Below, piece by piece: positions 6,974-16,107 of a stretch of DNA of 51,914 nucleotides. The stretch covers positions 1-51,914 of the forward strand of contig JAVBQS010000124.1 in NCBI GenBank assembly GCA_031548835.1, written 5' to 3'. The position numbers were made by a program, and so were the translations under genes. This DNA comes from WQTU01 sp031548835 (lineage in GTDB: Bacteria; Spirochaetota; Spirochaetia; CADAEX01). Below the pieces are notes generated by a model that did no database searches, had not been told where the DNA came from, and saw nothing but the letters and a program-made list of their open reading frames with translations. Every line of letters begins with the position of its first letter. Within the stretch, counting starts at the first letter, position 1.

Positions 6974-8542
6974 ATGGCATATGAAGTCACAGCATCCAGA
7001 AAACGACCTTCCAATTTTGACCAGCTTACAGGGCAGGATTTTGTAGCAACAAGCCTTCAGAAATCTGTTGCTTCAGGCAGAATTGCACATGCATATCTTT
7101 TTTCAGGGCCAAGAGGCGTTGGAAAAACATCAGCAGCAAGAATACTTGCAAAAGCAATAAATTGTGAAAAATGGCCTTCTGATAATCCATGCGGAGTATG
7201 CGGCAACTGCCTTTCAATCACAAGAGGAAATTCCCTCGATGTTATTGAAATTGACGGAGCATCAAACACATCTGTTAATGATGTAAGAGAAATAAGAGAT
7301 GAAGTTCTTTTTGCTCCAAGCAACAGCAGGTATAAAGTTTATATTATTGATGAAGTTCATATGCTTTCAAATAGCGCTTTTAACGCTCTTTTAAAAACAA
7401 TAGAAGAGCCCCCTCCTTATATTGTTTTTATTTTTGCAACAACAGAAGTTCATAAAGTTCCTGCTACAATAAGATCGAGGTGTCAGCAGTTTAACTTCCG
7501 CCTTATAGGGCTTGAAGAGATAAAAGTAAAGCTTTCAGAAATTTCTGCAGAAAGCAATATTGAAGCTGAAGATGAAGCTTTACTATGGATTGCAAAAGAA
7601 TCAACAGGATCTCTGCGTGATGCTTATACTCTTTATGACCAGATTGTCTCTTTTTCTGATGGAAAAATAACTATCAGCAAGATAAAAGAAAAGCTGGGGC
7701 TTGTAGGCCTTGATGAAATAAATGAACTTGCAGAAAATTTTACAGATGGGAGCAGTCTTGAATCGCTGAGGATAGCCGGCGAAATAATGAAAAAAGGTGT
7801 TTCGCCCGAACAGTTTATTGTAGAACTTTCTGAATATTTCAGAAATATTCTGCTTATAAAAAACGGGGTTAGAAAAGAAGGTATTTTAGGTTCTCCTGTG
7901 GAAAGATTTTCTGCAAAAGTGCTTGAAAAACTTTCTGTTCAGCAAATAGAATATGCGCTTTCGCTGCTTCTCGATCTTTTCAGAAATATACGTTACTCGC
8001 TTAACCAGCAGTTTGAAATAGAACTTGCAATAAGCAGGCTTTCATTTATAACAAAACATCTTTCAGATATTGAGATACTGGACAGCATAAAAAAACTTAA
8101 AGATGAAATCAAAAGAGTTCCTGTTCAGGAAATTCCCGCATCTTCAAACAGCGAAGAAAAAAATAAAAAACAGGAAGAAGAGTCAGGTGATTTTACCTGC
8201 TACAGAGATGAAATAGTTGCAAATTTCAAGAAAACAAATATGATGCTTGCTTCTTCTCTTGCAAAAACAACCTTGTGGGAGAGAAAGGGAAATTCTATAA
8301 TAATATACTGTGCCGACAATTTTTCCCTAGACAGTATAAAAAATGAAATTCCTGCTGTAAAAAAAGAACTTGATTCAATTACAAACAGCAATTACAAAAT
8401 AGAAGTAGTTCTTTCTGCAAAGAAAGAAGAAACAGAAGAAACTATTTTAAATAGCAGCTCCAAAGTAGATCTTGTAAAAAAAGTCTTTAAGGGAGAAATT
8501 ATAGAATCACGGGTAAGAAAGGAACAGGGCAATGAATATTAA
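6974..8542 (+). CDS. dnaX: DNA polymerase III subunit gamma/tau
   Basis: A 522-residue clamp-loader ATPase that opens the beta clamp for the replicative polymerase. Walker A GPRGVGKT at residues 45-52; zinc-binding Cys 64, 73, 76 and 79; Walker B IIDEVH at 124-129; sensor and arginine-finger region FATTEVHKVPATIRSRC at 154-170. The C-terminal ~150 residues are tau-like but short and Lys/Glu rich. I see no obvious A-run frameshift site that would yield a separate gamma. The start ATG has only a weak GGGA upstream. The stop overlaps ybaB by 11 bases. The order dnaX-ybaB-recR is widely conserved. Confidence 0.97.
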   Translation: MAYEVTASRKRPSNFDQLTGQDFVATSLQKSVASGRIAHAYLFSGPRGVGKTSAARILAKAINCEKWPSDNPCGVCGNCLSITRGNSLDVIEIDGASNTSVNDVREIRDEVLFAPSNSRYKVYIIDEVHMLSNSAFNALLKTIEEPPPYIVFIFATTEVHKVPATIRSRCQQFNFRLIGLEEIKVKLSEISAESNIEAEDEALLWIAKESTGSLRDAYTLYDQIVSFSDGKITISKIKEKLGLVGLDEINELAENFTDGSSLESLRIAGEIMKKGVSPEQFIVELSEYFRNILLIKNGVRKEGILGSPVERFSAKVLEKLSVQQIEYALSLLLDLFRNIRYSLNQQFEIELAISRLSFITKHLSDIEILDSIKKLKDEIKRVPVQEIPASSNSEEKNKKQEEESGDFTCYRDEIVANFKKTNMMLASSLAKTTLWERKGNSIIIYCADNFSLDSIKNEIPAVKKELDSITNSNYKIEVVLSAKKEETEETILNSSSKVDLVKKVFKGEIIESRVRKEQGNEY

Positions 8543-8864
8543 TCCAATGGAACTGTTAAAAAATTTCCAGGGTATTCAAAATAAAATGGGTGAATTCCAG
8601 TCAAAATTATCTACAATTACTGTCTCAGGATATGCAGGCGGCGATATGGTAAAAGTAGAAATCAATGGCCATATGCAGGTTGTTGATATAAGAATAACAA
8701 AAGAAGCAATTGATCCGAATGATACAGGCATGCTTGAAGAACTTATTAAAGCTGCATTTAATGATGCAGTCCAGCGTATGAAAGATAAGATTAATGAAGA
8801 GGCTTCAGCTCTTACCGGAGGATTAAATATTCCCGGCGGAATGCCTTTTGGTAATTTATTTTAA
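8532..8864 (+). CDS. ybaB: Nucleoid-associated protein, YbaB/EbfC family
   Basis: A 110-residue small DNA-binding protein. It shows the family pattern: an N-terminal helix (MNINPMELLKNFQGIQNKM), a central sheet (VSGYAGGDMVKVEINGHMQV), a C-terminal helix, and a Gly/Pro-rich tail ending in MPFGNLF. In Borrelia, EbfC is a nucleoid protein recognising a short palindrome (family knowledge). The start overlaps dnaX by 11 bases with an AGGAACAGGGC-like site upstream, so translation is coupled. Confidence 0.95.
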   Translation: MNINPMELLKNFQGIQNKMGEFQSKLSTITVSGYAGGDMVKVEINGHMQVVDIRITKEAIDPNDTGMLEELIKAAFNDAVQRMKDKINEEASALTGGLNIPGGMPFGNLF

Positions 8865-8878
8865 ATAAAAGGATTATT

Positions 8879-9466
8879 TTGAATTCTATAGATATTCTTA
8901 TAAAAAATCTTTCATCACTTCCCGGAATTGGGAAAAAAAGCGCTGCAAGAATAGCTTATTATCTTCTTAAAGCTGATAAAAATTATATACGTACATTTAC
9001 AAATTCTATCTGCGATGCTGTTGAAAAAATAAAAAACTGCAGGATATGCGGCAATTATACAGAACATGATATTTGTGAAATATGTTCAGATACAATGAGG
9101 GATAAAAATATTATTTGTGTTGTTGAGATGCCTCAGGATATTTCTGTTATTGAATCAACAGGTATTTTCAGCGGGCAATACCATGTTTTAATGGGCCATC
9201 TTTCTCCAATTGAGGGAATAGGGCCTGACCAGATAAATATCAAACAGCTTTTGCAAAGGCTTGATAAAGAAAATATTACTGAAATTATTATTGCAACAAA
9301 TCCTTCTGTAGAAGGAGATACAACTGCTTTATATATTCAGAAACTTCTTGCTGGAAAAAATATAAAAATAACAAAACTTGCATCAGGCCTTCCTGTTGGC
9401 GGCGATCTTGAATATACAGATAAACTTACTCTTATGAGATCAATACAGGGCAGGCTTCCACTCTAA
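8879..9466 (+). CDS. recR: Recombination protein RecR
   Basis: 195 residues; acts with RecF/RecO to load RecA at gaps. Helix-hairpin-helix LPGIGKKSAARIAYYLL at residues 14-30; zinc finger Cys 54, 57, 66 and 69; a TOPRIM domain from ~80 including VVEMPQDISVIE; C-terminal Walker-like region with ASGLPVGGDLEY. The start is TTG at 8879 with AAAGGA just upstream; no ATG gives a full N-terminus. It is third in the dnaX-ybaB-recR operon and ends 24 bases from the convergent pth gene. Confidence 0.97.
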   Translation: MNSIDILIKNLSSLPGIGKKSAARIAYYLLKADKNYIRTFTNSICDAVEKIKNCRICGNYTEHDICEICSDTMRDKNIICVVEMPQDISVIESTGIFSGQYHVLMGHLSPIEGIGPDQINIKQLLQRLDKENITEIIIATNPSVEGDTTALYIQKLLAGKNIKITKLASGLPVGGDLEYTDKLTLMRSIQGRLPL

Positions 9467-9490
9467 TATTTTTAGAAAAAAGAGAATATT

Positions 9491-10090
9491 TTAATCAAGC
9501 AGTTTTATCTTTGTGCCTTCGGATATTTTCTGCTCTTCGGATTTGTTTAAAAAAGCTTCAAGCTTTGATGCAGTTTTTTCCATATAAAGAGGCAGAATAG
9601 CTTCTTCATCAGGTGAAAATCTTCCCAAAACATGAGCATCTACCTTACCGAAAGCCGGCCTTGAAATTCCTATTCTTAATCTGTAGAAATTATTTGTTCC
9701 AATCATGTTTGCTATAGACCTGAGTCCATTGTGTCCTGCGCTTCCGCCGCCGAATTTAAAAGATATGGTTCCAAAATCAAGTTCTATATCATCATGGCAG
9801 ACAATAAGATTTTCAGGAGATAATTTAAAAAAAGAGAGCGCAGGCGAAACAGATTCTCCTGCAAGGTTCATATAAACTTCCGGTTTTAGAAAAATTATTC
9901 CATTATTTTTTTCAAGCCTGGAAAATATTCCTTTGAATTTCTTCTGCCAGGAAAGAGTCTCTTTTTTTTCAAGCTGTTCCAGCGCCATCCATGCTGCATT
10001 GTGGCGTGTTTTTGAATATTCTTTTCCAGGGTTGCCGCAGAAAAAAACAAGTTTTATATCAAAAGCTGCGTTCTTTTCTGATTTCTTCAT
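9491..10090 (-). CDS. pth: Peptidyl-tRNA hydrolase
   Basis: 199 residues; releases tRNA from stalled peptidyl-tRNA. Catalytic and binding residues are in place: GNPG-x3-TRHN with His30, MNLAGESV (Asn75), CHDDIELDFG (Asp100/101) and GGGSAGHNGLRSI (His120-Asn121). The first ~11 residues are longer than usual, but no closer start codon fits. The gene begins 32 bases inside the upstream djlA-like gene, so translation is probably coupled. It is last in the minus-strand cheR-cheB-djlA-pth group. Confidence 0.95.
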   Translation of the reverse strand: MKKSEKNAAFDIKLVFFCGNPGKEYSKTRHNAAWMALEQLEKKETLSWQKKFKGIFSRLEKNNGIIFLKPEVYMNLAGESVSPALSFFKLSPENLIVCHDDIELDFGTISFKFGGGSAGHNGLRSIANMIGTNNFYRLRIGISRPAFGKVDAHVLGRFSPDEEAILPLYMEKTASKLEAFLNKSEEQKISEGTKIKLLD

Positions 10091-10841
10091 AAGCCTGGTT
10101 TATTTCACTGAATTTTTGCGCAGCAAATTTTGTAAACTCTTCGGGAAGCCCTTTTGAGGCAATAGTATCAGGATGGTAATCTTTGACAAGTTTTTTATAT
10201 GCTGCTTTTATTATATCATTGCTGTCTGTTCTTTTACATCCAAGAATTGAATAATTTTTATCAACAGCAGCATTGCCGGCAGCATAAGCTGTGCTGCTTC
10301 CCCTATTTTGTAAATTAAAAATTTTTGCTGCTGAATTAAGAATTAGTTCCTCATCCCGGCCTAATATGTTATCAGCAGTTGCTACTCTGTAAAGTATATC
10401 ATACATTGTCTGCAGAATCTGAGGCTGACTGTGAAACAGTGAATAAAACTGCTGCGCAAATTTTTCAAATGTTTCAGGCGATGTTGCTGCTGTATTTACA
10501 ATTCTCATTGCAAACTGTTTTTCAGCTATTCCAAGGCGCATATTTCTGTCTATAAATTCCTCTATTATTCTTATCTCTGCTCCTGAAATACCATTTCCAG
10601 CGCTTGCCATTTTTCCAAGCATGGAAAATGTTGAGACAAAAAAAATCATTTGTGATTGATCATTTGCTGTAAATTTTTGTGACCTGCTTCTTTTCTGGTT
10701 TTGATAATTATTCTGTCCATATTCCTGGACTTCTGTCATTTTATCAAAACTATGCCCTATCGCAGCTCCAAGAATTGCTCCTATAGATCCTCCGACAAAA
10801 AAGCCTGTTGCTCCGCCAATTAACTTACCGTACCAGCCCAT
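10059..10841 (-). CDS. DjlA-like protein (TerB domain plus J domain)
   Basis: 260 residues. The N-terminus (residues 5-30, GGATGFFVGGSIGAILGAAIG) is a Gly-zipper membrane segment, as in DjlA. A TerB-like helical domain follows at ~65-175. The C-terminus is a J domain (~195-258) with the YHPD motif that stimulates DnaK ATPase. Role by family: a membrane-anchored co-chaperone. The gap to cheB is 12 bases, and pth starts inside this gene. No DnaK or GrpE gene is in the window. Confidence 0.88.
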   Translation of the reverse strand: MGWYGKLIGGATGFFVGGSIGAILGAAIGHSFDKMTEVQEYGQNNYQNQKRSRSQKFTANDQSQMIFFVSTFSMLGKMASAGNGISGAEIRIIEEFIDRNMRLGIAEKQFAMRIVNTAATSPETFEKFAQQFYSLFHSQPQILQTMYDILYRVATADNILGRDEELILNSAAKIFNLQNRGSSTAYAAGNAAVDKNYSILGCKRTDSNDIIKAAYKKLVKDYHPDTIASKGLPEEFTKFAAQKFSEINQAYEEIRKERSF

Positions 10842-10853
10842 AAAAAATCTCTA

Positions 10854-11933
10854 TTAGGAAATATAATCAGTTATAAATTTTGACATATTTTCAAGCGGTA
10901 ATATTTTATTTATAAACCCTAATTCAATTGCTACACGCGGCATTCCAAATACAACAGAAGATTTCTCATCCTGCGCTATTGTATAACCGCCTGCTTTATA
11001 AATATTGCCTATTTCTGCAGAACCATCGCGGCCCATTCCTGTCATTATAACTCCCAAAGCCCTGTTGCCGTAGATCTCGGCAACTGAATTAAAAAGAACG
11101 CCGGCAGAAGGCCTGTGTCCATTTACAGGATCATTGCTGTTTAAAACAGAAACATTACCAAGCCGCTTTTTTTCTATTTTCATATGCTTGTTTCCGGGAG
11201 CAATTAATACTCTTCCCGGAGCAATAAGGTCATTATCCTCGGCCTCTTTTACATCAAGAGGGCAGACTCTTCTAAGGCTTTTTGCAAATTCTGCTGTAAA
11301 CCCTTCAGGCATATGCTGAACTATTACTATTGGAACTTTAAAATCTTCTTTAATTTCTGAAAGAAGAACTCTAAGAGCATTTGGCCCGCCTGTTGAAATT
11401 CCTATTGCAACTATATCTATTTTTCCGCTTGAGGGGTGTGCTGCAGGAACTTCTTTTATCTCTAAAGTAGCGCTCTTTGCAGGCTGGATCAGCTTTTCCT
11501 TTATCTCTTCTTTCGGCAGTTTCTCTTTTCTTCCTGTATATGCTCTTATTAACGAAATAAGCTGCGATGAAACATCTGCTATATTATGGGAAATTGATCC
11601 TGAAGGTTTTGTTATAAAGTCTGAAGCTCCATAAGATAGTGCATCAAATGTAATTTTAGCGCCTTTTTCTGCAACAGAAGAAAGTATAATAACAGGTATT
11701 TTTATTCCTCTTTTTTCTCTTTCTTTTAAAAATTCAATTCCATTCATTTCCGGCATTTCAATATCCAGTATTATTATGTCAGGGTTTAACATAGGAATCT
11801 TTTGAAGGGCAAATATTCCATTCATAGCTGTTCCAACCACAGCCATATCTTCCTGGCTTTCAATCATTTTACTTATAAGTGATCTCATAAGAGCCGAATC
11901 ATCTACCACAAGCACTTTTATCTTATTATCCAC
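10854..11933 (-). CDS. cheB: Chemotaxis response regulator protein-glutamate methylesterase CheB
   Basis: 359 residues. Receiver domain at 1-125 with Asp57 (LDIEMP) as phosphoacceptor, Asp11-12 and Lys109; a linker with a run of Lys/Glu; methylesterase domain from ~172 with catalytic Ser180 (GISTGGP), His207 (QHMPEGF) and Asp303 (GMGRDG). It removes methyl groups from, or deamidates, MCP glutamates. It follows cheR by 23 bases in the same operon. No cheA, cheW or cheY is nearby, so this is a separate adaptation locus. Confidence 0.97.
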   Translation of the reverse strand: MDNKIKVLVVDDSALMRSLISKMIESQEDMAVVGTAMNGIFALQKIPMLNPDIIILDIEMPEMNGIEFLKEREKRGIKIPVIILSSVAEKGAKITFDALSYGASDFITKPSGSISHNIADVSSQLISLIRAYTGRKEKLPKEEIKEKLIQPAKSATLEIKEVPAAHPSSGKIDIVAIGISTGGPNALRVLLSEIKEDFKVPIVIVQHMPEGFTAEFAKSLRRVCPLDVKEAEDNDLIAPGRVLIAPGNKHMKIEKKRLGNVSVLNSNDPVNGHRPSAGVLFNSVAEIYGNRALGVIMTGMGRDGSAEIGNIYKAGGYTIAQDEKSSVVFGMPRVAIELGFINKILPLENMSKFITDYIS

Positions 11934-11956
11934 AACTTTTTCCCGCGTATAAAATA

Positions 11957-12775
11957 TTAATCAATCATTTTTGTATAAAAAGTAGCCCACTCTGTTTTAT
12001 GGAATTGGAATTGAGTCTTCATGCCGAAAAGAGATTCTGAATGGCCTATTACAAGATAAGCATGATTGCTTAACGAATTCCAGAATTTACTTATTACATT
12101 TTCCTGTGCAGCTTCATCAAAATAGATAATTACATTTCTGCAAAATATAATATCAAGCCCTTTAAGGCCGCTGTCAAATTTAAGGTTATGGTAATCAAAT
12201 TTAATCATATTTTTTAATTTTTCCACAACCTGATAGCCGTCTTTTGTCTTTTCAAAATATTTTGAAAGATATTTATCAGGTATTCCTGCCATACGGCTTT
12301 CCTGATAGAACCCTGTTTTAGCTGTCATTAATGATTTAAGGCTTAAGTCAGATGCTGTAATAGATGGTGTAAACTCTTTGGGAAGAATTTCTGCAAGAAT
12401 CATTGCAAGTGTATATGGCTCTTCACCGGTCGAACAGCCTGCGCTCCATATTTTTATGGTAAGATCGCCTTTTTTCTTTTTATAAGCAACAAGCTCAGGA
12501 ATAATATAGCGTTCAAAAGCATCCATATGTCCTGTGTTTCTGAAAAACCGTGTAAGGTTTGTTGTAACAGAATCAAGAAGAATTTTCATCTCTTCTTCAT
12601 TGTTTGTTATAAGCTTATAATAATTATCTATTGTATCAACATTTGCTATTTTAAGCCTTTCTTTTAGCCTGCTCTCTAAAATAGGCCTGTTAATTTCAGA
12701 AAAATGTATTCCGCTTTTTTCATAGATGAGGCTTTTCATTTTTTCAAAATCAGCATCTGTAATTGAAAATGTCAT
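11957..12775 (-). CDS. cheR: Chemotaxis protein-glutamate O-methyltransferase CheR
   Basis: 272 residues. Small N-terminal helical domain (1-75) with VTTNLTRFFRN marking the junction; SAM-binding motif IWSAGCSTGEEPYT at 109-122; later DIIFCRNVIIYFD typical of CheR. It methylates MCP glutamates with SAM. It is first gene of the minus-strand operon, with a strong promoter ~20 bases upstream. The predicted 5' leader is only ~15 bases and holds just a weak GAGAAAAG ribosome site. Confidence 0.97.
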   Translation of the reverse strand: MTFSITDADFEKMKSLIYEKSGIHFSEINRPILESRLKERLKIANVDTIDNYYKLITNNEEEMKILLDSVTTNLTRFFRNTGHMDAFERYIIPELVAYKKKKGDLTIKIWSAGCSTGEEPYTLAMILAEILPKEFTPSITASDLSLKSLMTAKTGFYQESRMAGIPDKYLSKYFEKTKDGYQVVEKLKNMIKFDYHNLKFDSGLKGLDIIFCRNVIIYFDEAAQENVISKFWNSLSNHAYLVIGHSESLFGMKTQFQFHKTEWATFYTKMID

Positions 12776-12796
12776 AGGCTGCTTTTCTCTATCATA

Positions 12797-12824
12797 AGTA
12801 TAGTTTTTTAACCAGTATTGTCAA
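12797..12824 (-). promoter_or_regulatory. Sigma-70 promoter for cheR-cheB
   Basis: On the minus strand, TTGACA (12824-12819), a 16-base spacer and TATACT (12802-12797). The predicted start near 12790 gives a very short leader. It is a housekeeping-type promoter rather than a sigma-28 flagellar type. Confidence 0.75.
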
Positions 12825-13146
12825 TTTATTTTTTAATATGCTGATGTCAAAATTATATTTTATTTAAAAAATTATCCAAATAATGAGAATTAGTTTATAA
12901 TTAATATTCTATTTGTAACATAAGTACCAATTTAATAAATATTTTATCTTTGGAAAAACAGAAATAAAGTTGAAAAATGGCAGAATTAACCAATAGTTAT
13001 GATATTTGAAAAAATGGCGCATAAATATCAAAAATAATAGATGCAACAGCTTTGAAATAGATATAAATTTTATGTTGCTTTAAATATCTTAAATATAACT
13101 TAAATACAGATTTTTCCCAATTTTAAAAACTGTCTGCTATCAGTAA
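12825..13146. other. Intergenic region between divergent cheR and pyrG
   Basis: About 320 bases of A+T-rich DNA with no gene, RNA or riboswitch that I can recognise. It is bounded on each side by a near-consensus promoter. Confidence 0.6.
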
Positions 13147-13175
13147 TTGACATTCTCAAGATGGTATAAAATAAT
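13147..13175 (+). promoter_or_regulatory. Near-consensus promoter for pyrG, possibly leaderless mRNA
   Basis: TTGACA at 13147-13152, a 17-base spacer, and AATAAT at 13170-13175 (5 of 6). The expected +1 is 13182-13183, at or one base before the A of the ATG (13183). No Shine-Dalgarno sequence precedes the ATG. Confidence 0.7.
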
Positions 13176-13182
13176 CAGCTAT

Positions 13183-14802
13183 ATGAATAAATATATATTT
13201 GTCACAGGCGGAGTTTGTTCAAGTCTTGGAAAAGGGATAGCTGCGGCTTCCCTCGGCAGCTTATTGGAATGCAGAAAACTAAGAGTAAGGCTTATAAAAG
13301 CTGATCCATATCTAAATGTAGATCCCGGAACAATGAGTCCATACCAGCATGGAGAAGTATATGTTACTGCTGATGGGGCAGAAACAGATCTTGATCTTGG
13401 AAATTATGAAAGATTTACCAGCGCTCCGCTTACCAGGGCAAATTCAATGACAACAGGCCAAATTTACCAGACTGTTATACAAAAAGAACGCGAAGGCCGC
13501 TATCTTGGAAGAACAGTGCAGGTAATACCCCATATTACAGATGAAATTAAAAGCAGAATTTTTGCAATCGGCGAATCGCCTGATGTCGATGTTGTAATAA
13601 TAGAAATAGGCGGAACAGTAGGAGATATTGAATCTATTCCATTTATTGAAGCTGCAAGGCAGTTCAGGCATGATATTGGAAGGGAAAATGTTGCCTATGT
13701 CCACCTTACGCTTGTTCCTGAAGTTGTGGGCGGGGAGCTAAAAACAAAACCAACCCAGCATTCTGTAAGCGCTCTAAGAGAGCTTGGCATTCAGCCTGAT
13801 ATTCTTCTTTGCCGCGCACCTGTTGAGCTTACCGACGGCATGAAGAAAAAAATTGCTCTTTTTACAAATGTGGATGATAATGCTGTAATTTCTGCATATG
13901 ATATAAAAACAACAATTTATGAAATTCCTCTTGTTTACCACAAACAAAATCTTGATAAAATTGCAATAGAAAAACTTGGTATTAAAAATGCAGACAGCAT
14001 AGATTTAAGCCCATGGGAAAGTGTTGTAAACAGTTTTAAAAGCGCAACACAGACAGTAAAAATTGCACTTGTCGGTAAATATATTCACTTAAATGACACA
14101 TATAAATCAATTGTGGAAGCTATTTTCCACGGTTCTATAGCAAATAATGTAAAAGTTGAAGTTATAAAAATAGATTCCGAAGATATTGAAAAGGCCGGAA
14201 ATGATAGCAATGAGATTAAAAAGATTTTTGCCGGCATATCAGGCATTCTTGTTCCGGGCGGGTTTGGCCAAAGAGGCGTTGACGGAATGATACAGGCTGC
14301 AAAATATGCAAGAGAAAACAATATACCTTACTTTGGAATATGCCTTGGAATGCAGATAATGGTTATTGAATATGCAAGAAATGTGCTTGGTTTTGAAAAA
14401 GCAAACAGCACAGAATTCTCGCATGATACATCATATCCTGTTATAAGCCTTCTTGAAGAGCAGGTAGACACCAAACTCTATGGCGGAACAATGAAGCTTG
14501 GAAACAGCGAAACAAAACTTGAACATGGCACAAAAATTTTTGATGCATATAAAGAAGAAACAATTACAGAAAGACACAGGCACAGATATGAATTTTCAAA
14601 TAAATACAGGGATGCTTTTAAAGATGCAGGATTTATAATAAGCGGATTTACTACTGATGGATCTCTTGTGGAATCAGTTGAATGGCCTAACCACAAGTGG
14701 GGTGTTGGGGTTCAATATCACCCTGAATTTAAATCAAAACCTTTTTCTCCGCATCCGCTCTTTGTCCAATTTGTAAAGGCAAGCAAGGAGAATGTTAAAT
14801 AA
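13183..14802 (+). CDS. pyrG: CTP synthase
   Basis: 539 residues; makes CTP from UTP, ATP and glutamine. The start at 13183 gives the canonical MNKYIFVTGGVCSSLGKGI; a TTG further upstream lies inside the -35 box. Synthetase domain (1-~270) with the P-loop-like GGVCSSLGKG, and glutamine amidotransferase domain (~285-539) with GICLGMQ (nucleophile Cys) and the partner His/Glu in YHPEF. The upstream promoter predicts a leaderless transcript. Its end overlaps the lptC-like gene by 11 bases. Confidence 0.98.
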   Translation: MNKYIFVTGGVCSSLGKGIAAASLGSLLECRKLRVRLIKADPYLNVDPGTMSPYQHGEVYVTADGAETDLDLGNYERFTSAPLTRANSMTTGQIYQTVIQKEREGRYLGRTVQVIPHITDEIKSRIFAIGESPDVDVVIIEIGGTVGDIESIPFIEAARQFRHDIGRENVAYVHLTLVPEVVGGELKTKPTQHSVSALRELGIQPDILLCRAPVELTDGMKKKIALFTNVDDNAVISAYDIKTTIYEIPLVYHKQNLDKIAIEKLGIKNADSIDLSPWESVVNSFKSATQTVKIALVGKYIHLNDTYKSIVEAIFHGSIANNVKVEVIKIDSEDIEKAGNDSNEIKKIFAGISGILVPGGFGQRGVDGMIQAAKYARENNIPYFGICLGMQIMVIEYARNVLGFEKANSTEFSHDTSYPVISLLEEQVDTKLYGGTMKLGNSETKLEHGTKIFDAYKEETITERHRHRYEFSNKYRDAFKDAGFIISGFTTDGSLVESVEWPNHKWGVGVQYHPEFKSKPFSPHPLFVQFVKASKENVK

Positions 14803-15361
14803 TTATCCATCTATACTTTTTCAGTTTATAATTTTTTTAAGTTTGTTTTCTTGCAGTTTTGATTATAAAGAAGCAATGGTTGATGAAGAAATTTCAGGAG
14901 GAACGCCAAATGCTGTTATTATCAATTTAAATGAAACATCTATAAAAAAAGGCACTACTGCATATATTTTCAAGGCTGAAAAAGCAGAAACATATGATAA
15001 AAAAAATCTTACAGTTTTTACAAACCTTCAGTTTGCTGAATATGATAAAACAAGCGGGATAGCGACTGAAGGAAAAGTAGGGCATGCAAATTTCTTTTCT
15101 GATACCGAAAATATAGAATTTGATAAATCTTTTAAAATCAAATCTATACAGCAGAGCTATTATATCGAAGGAGAATCTATCTCCTGGGACGGAGAAAAAA
15201 AAGTCCTTACAGCAAATCCTGAAGAAGAAGTAACGGTGGGGAAAGATGACGGCTCTTATATTACAGGCAGGGGATTTAGTTCTACAGCTTCCAACAACAG
15301 CTTTAACTTTGAGAGCGGGGTAGAAGGTTTTTATGTTGCAGAAGATGAGGAAGAAGAGTAA
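14792..15361 (+). CDS. lptC: LptC-like lipoprotein
   Basis: 189 residues with a signal peptide ending in the lipobox LFSC (Cys near residue 22), so probably a lipid-anchored periplasmic protein. The rest is beta-rich with features of the LptC/OstA fold (YDKKNLTVFTNLQFAEYD; ATEGKVGHANFF). The identity rests largely on its place directly before lptA and lptB. LptC links the LptB2FG ABC transporter to LptA in glycolipid export. The acidic C-terminus (EDEEEE) is unusual. Treponemes lack classical LPS but keep such genes (general knowledge). AAGGAG precedes the ATG; overlaps pyrG by 11 bases. Confidence 0.72.
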   Translation: MLNNYPSILFQFIIFLSLFSCSFDYKEAMVDEEISGGTPNAVIINLNETSIKKGTTAYIFKAEKAETYDKKNLTVFTNLQFAEYDKTSGIATEGKVGHANFFSDTENIEFDKSFKIKSIQQSYYIEGESISWDGEKKVLTANPEEEVTVGKDDGSYITGRGFSSTASNNSFNFESGVEGFYVAEDEEEE

Positions 15362-15368
15362 TTAAGTT

Positions 15369-16049
15369 ATGAATAAAAAAAACAGCTTTTTACTTTTTTT
15401 CATAATTTTTATACTTGCAGGGAATTATTGTATTGCTGATACTTTTACATTTAACGGCGATAATTTTTCATCAACAATGTCTAAAGGAAAGGAATATACA
15501 ATCCTCTCAGGAAATGCAAAAATAGTATCAGGTTCAACTATTATAAATGCTTCCAAAATAGAATTATACGGAAACAATTACCGCTTTGCAGAATGTACCG
15601 GAACAGTAAAAGTGGAAGATAATAAAAAAGGCCTCTACATAACAGCAGATAAAATGGTTTTTGACAGAATAGATGATATTTCAAGGCTTGAAGGTTCTGT
15701 TGTAATGGAAGATTTTAGAAACGAGGTAGTTGTAAAAGGAAATTATCTTGAATATTCAGGCAAAACAGAATCTGCAACTGTTCAGATAGGAGTCAGAATA
15801 TTAAAAGAAGATATGGCTTGCCGTTCTGAATTTGCGCTATATAACAGAGAAAGCAATATTCTTGACCTTTCAGGGCTTCCTTTTGTGTACTGGAAAGGAG
15901 ATGAATACAGGGCTCTTAAAATAACTATAAACCTTGATACAGATGAAATAGAGCTTGAAGGAAAAGTTTCAGGTTTGATATATAATGAAGATGAAAAAGA
16001 TGAGAGGCAGGAAACAGCAGCAGAACCTGAAAGCCAAGCTGGTAATTAA
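15369..16049 (+). CDS. lptA: LptA/OstA-like periplasmic protein
   Basis: 226 residues with a signal peptide (cleavage near CIAD, residues ~21-24). Repeated beta-strand units such as YTILSGNAKIVSGSTIINA and GTVKVEDNKKGLYITADK match the OstA beta-jellyroll that forms the periplasmic lipid bridge. It is 7 bases after the lptC-like gene. The C-terminal ~20 residues are Glu/Asp rich and probably disordered. Confidence 0.82.
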   Translation: MNKKNSFLLFFIIFILAGNYCIADTFTFNGDNFSSTMSKGKEYTILSGNAKIVSGSTIINASKIELYGNNYRFAECTGTVKVEDNKKGLYITADKMVFDRIDDISRLEGSVVMEDFRNEVVVKGNYLEYSGKTESATVQIGVRILKEDMACRSEFALYNRESNILDLSGLPFVYWKGDEYRALKITINLDTDEIELEGKVSGLIYNEDEKDERQETAAEPESQAGN

Positions 16050-16107
16050 ACAATGGAAAAAATATATTTGGCTTTTGTAATTAAGATAAATAATGGAAAA
16101 GGTAAAT

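Noticed and set aside
12825..13146. Riboswitch or small RNA between cheR and pyrG
   Set aside because: No conserved riboswitch core or stable hairpin; the divergent promoters lie at the edges.
13147..13182. TTG start for pyrG 12 codons upstream
   Set aside because: It lies within the -35 box and adds residues not found in CTP synthases; ATG 13183 gives the canonical N-terminus.
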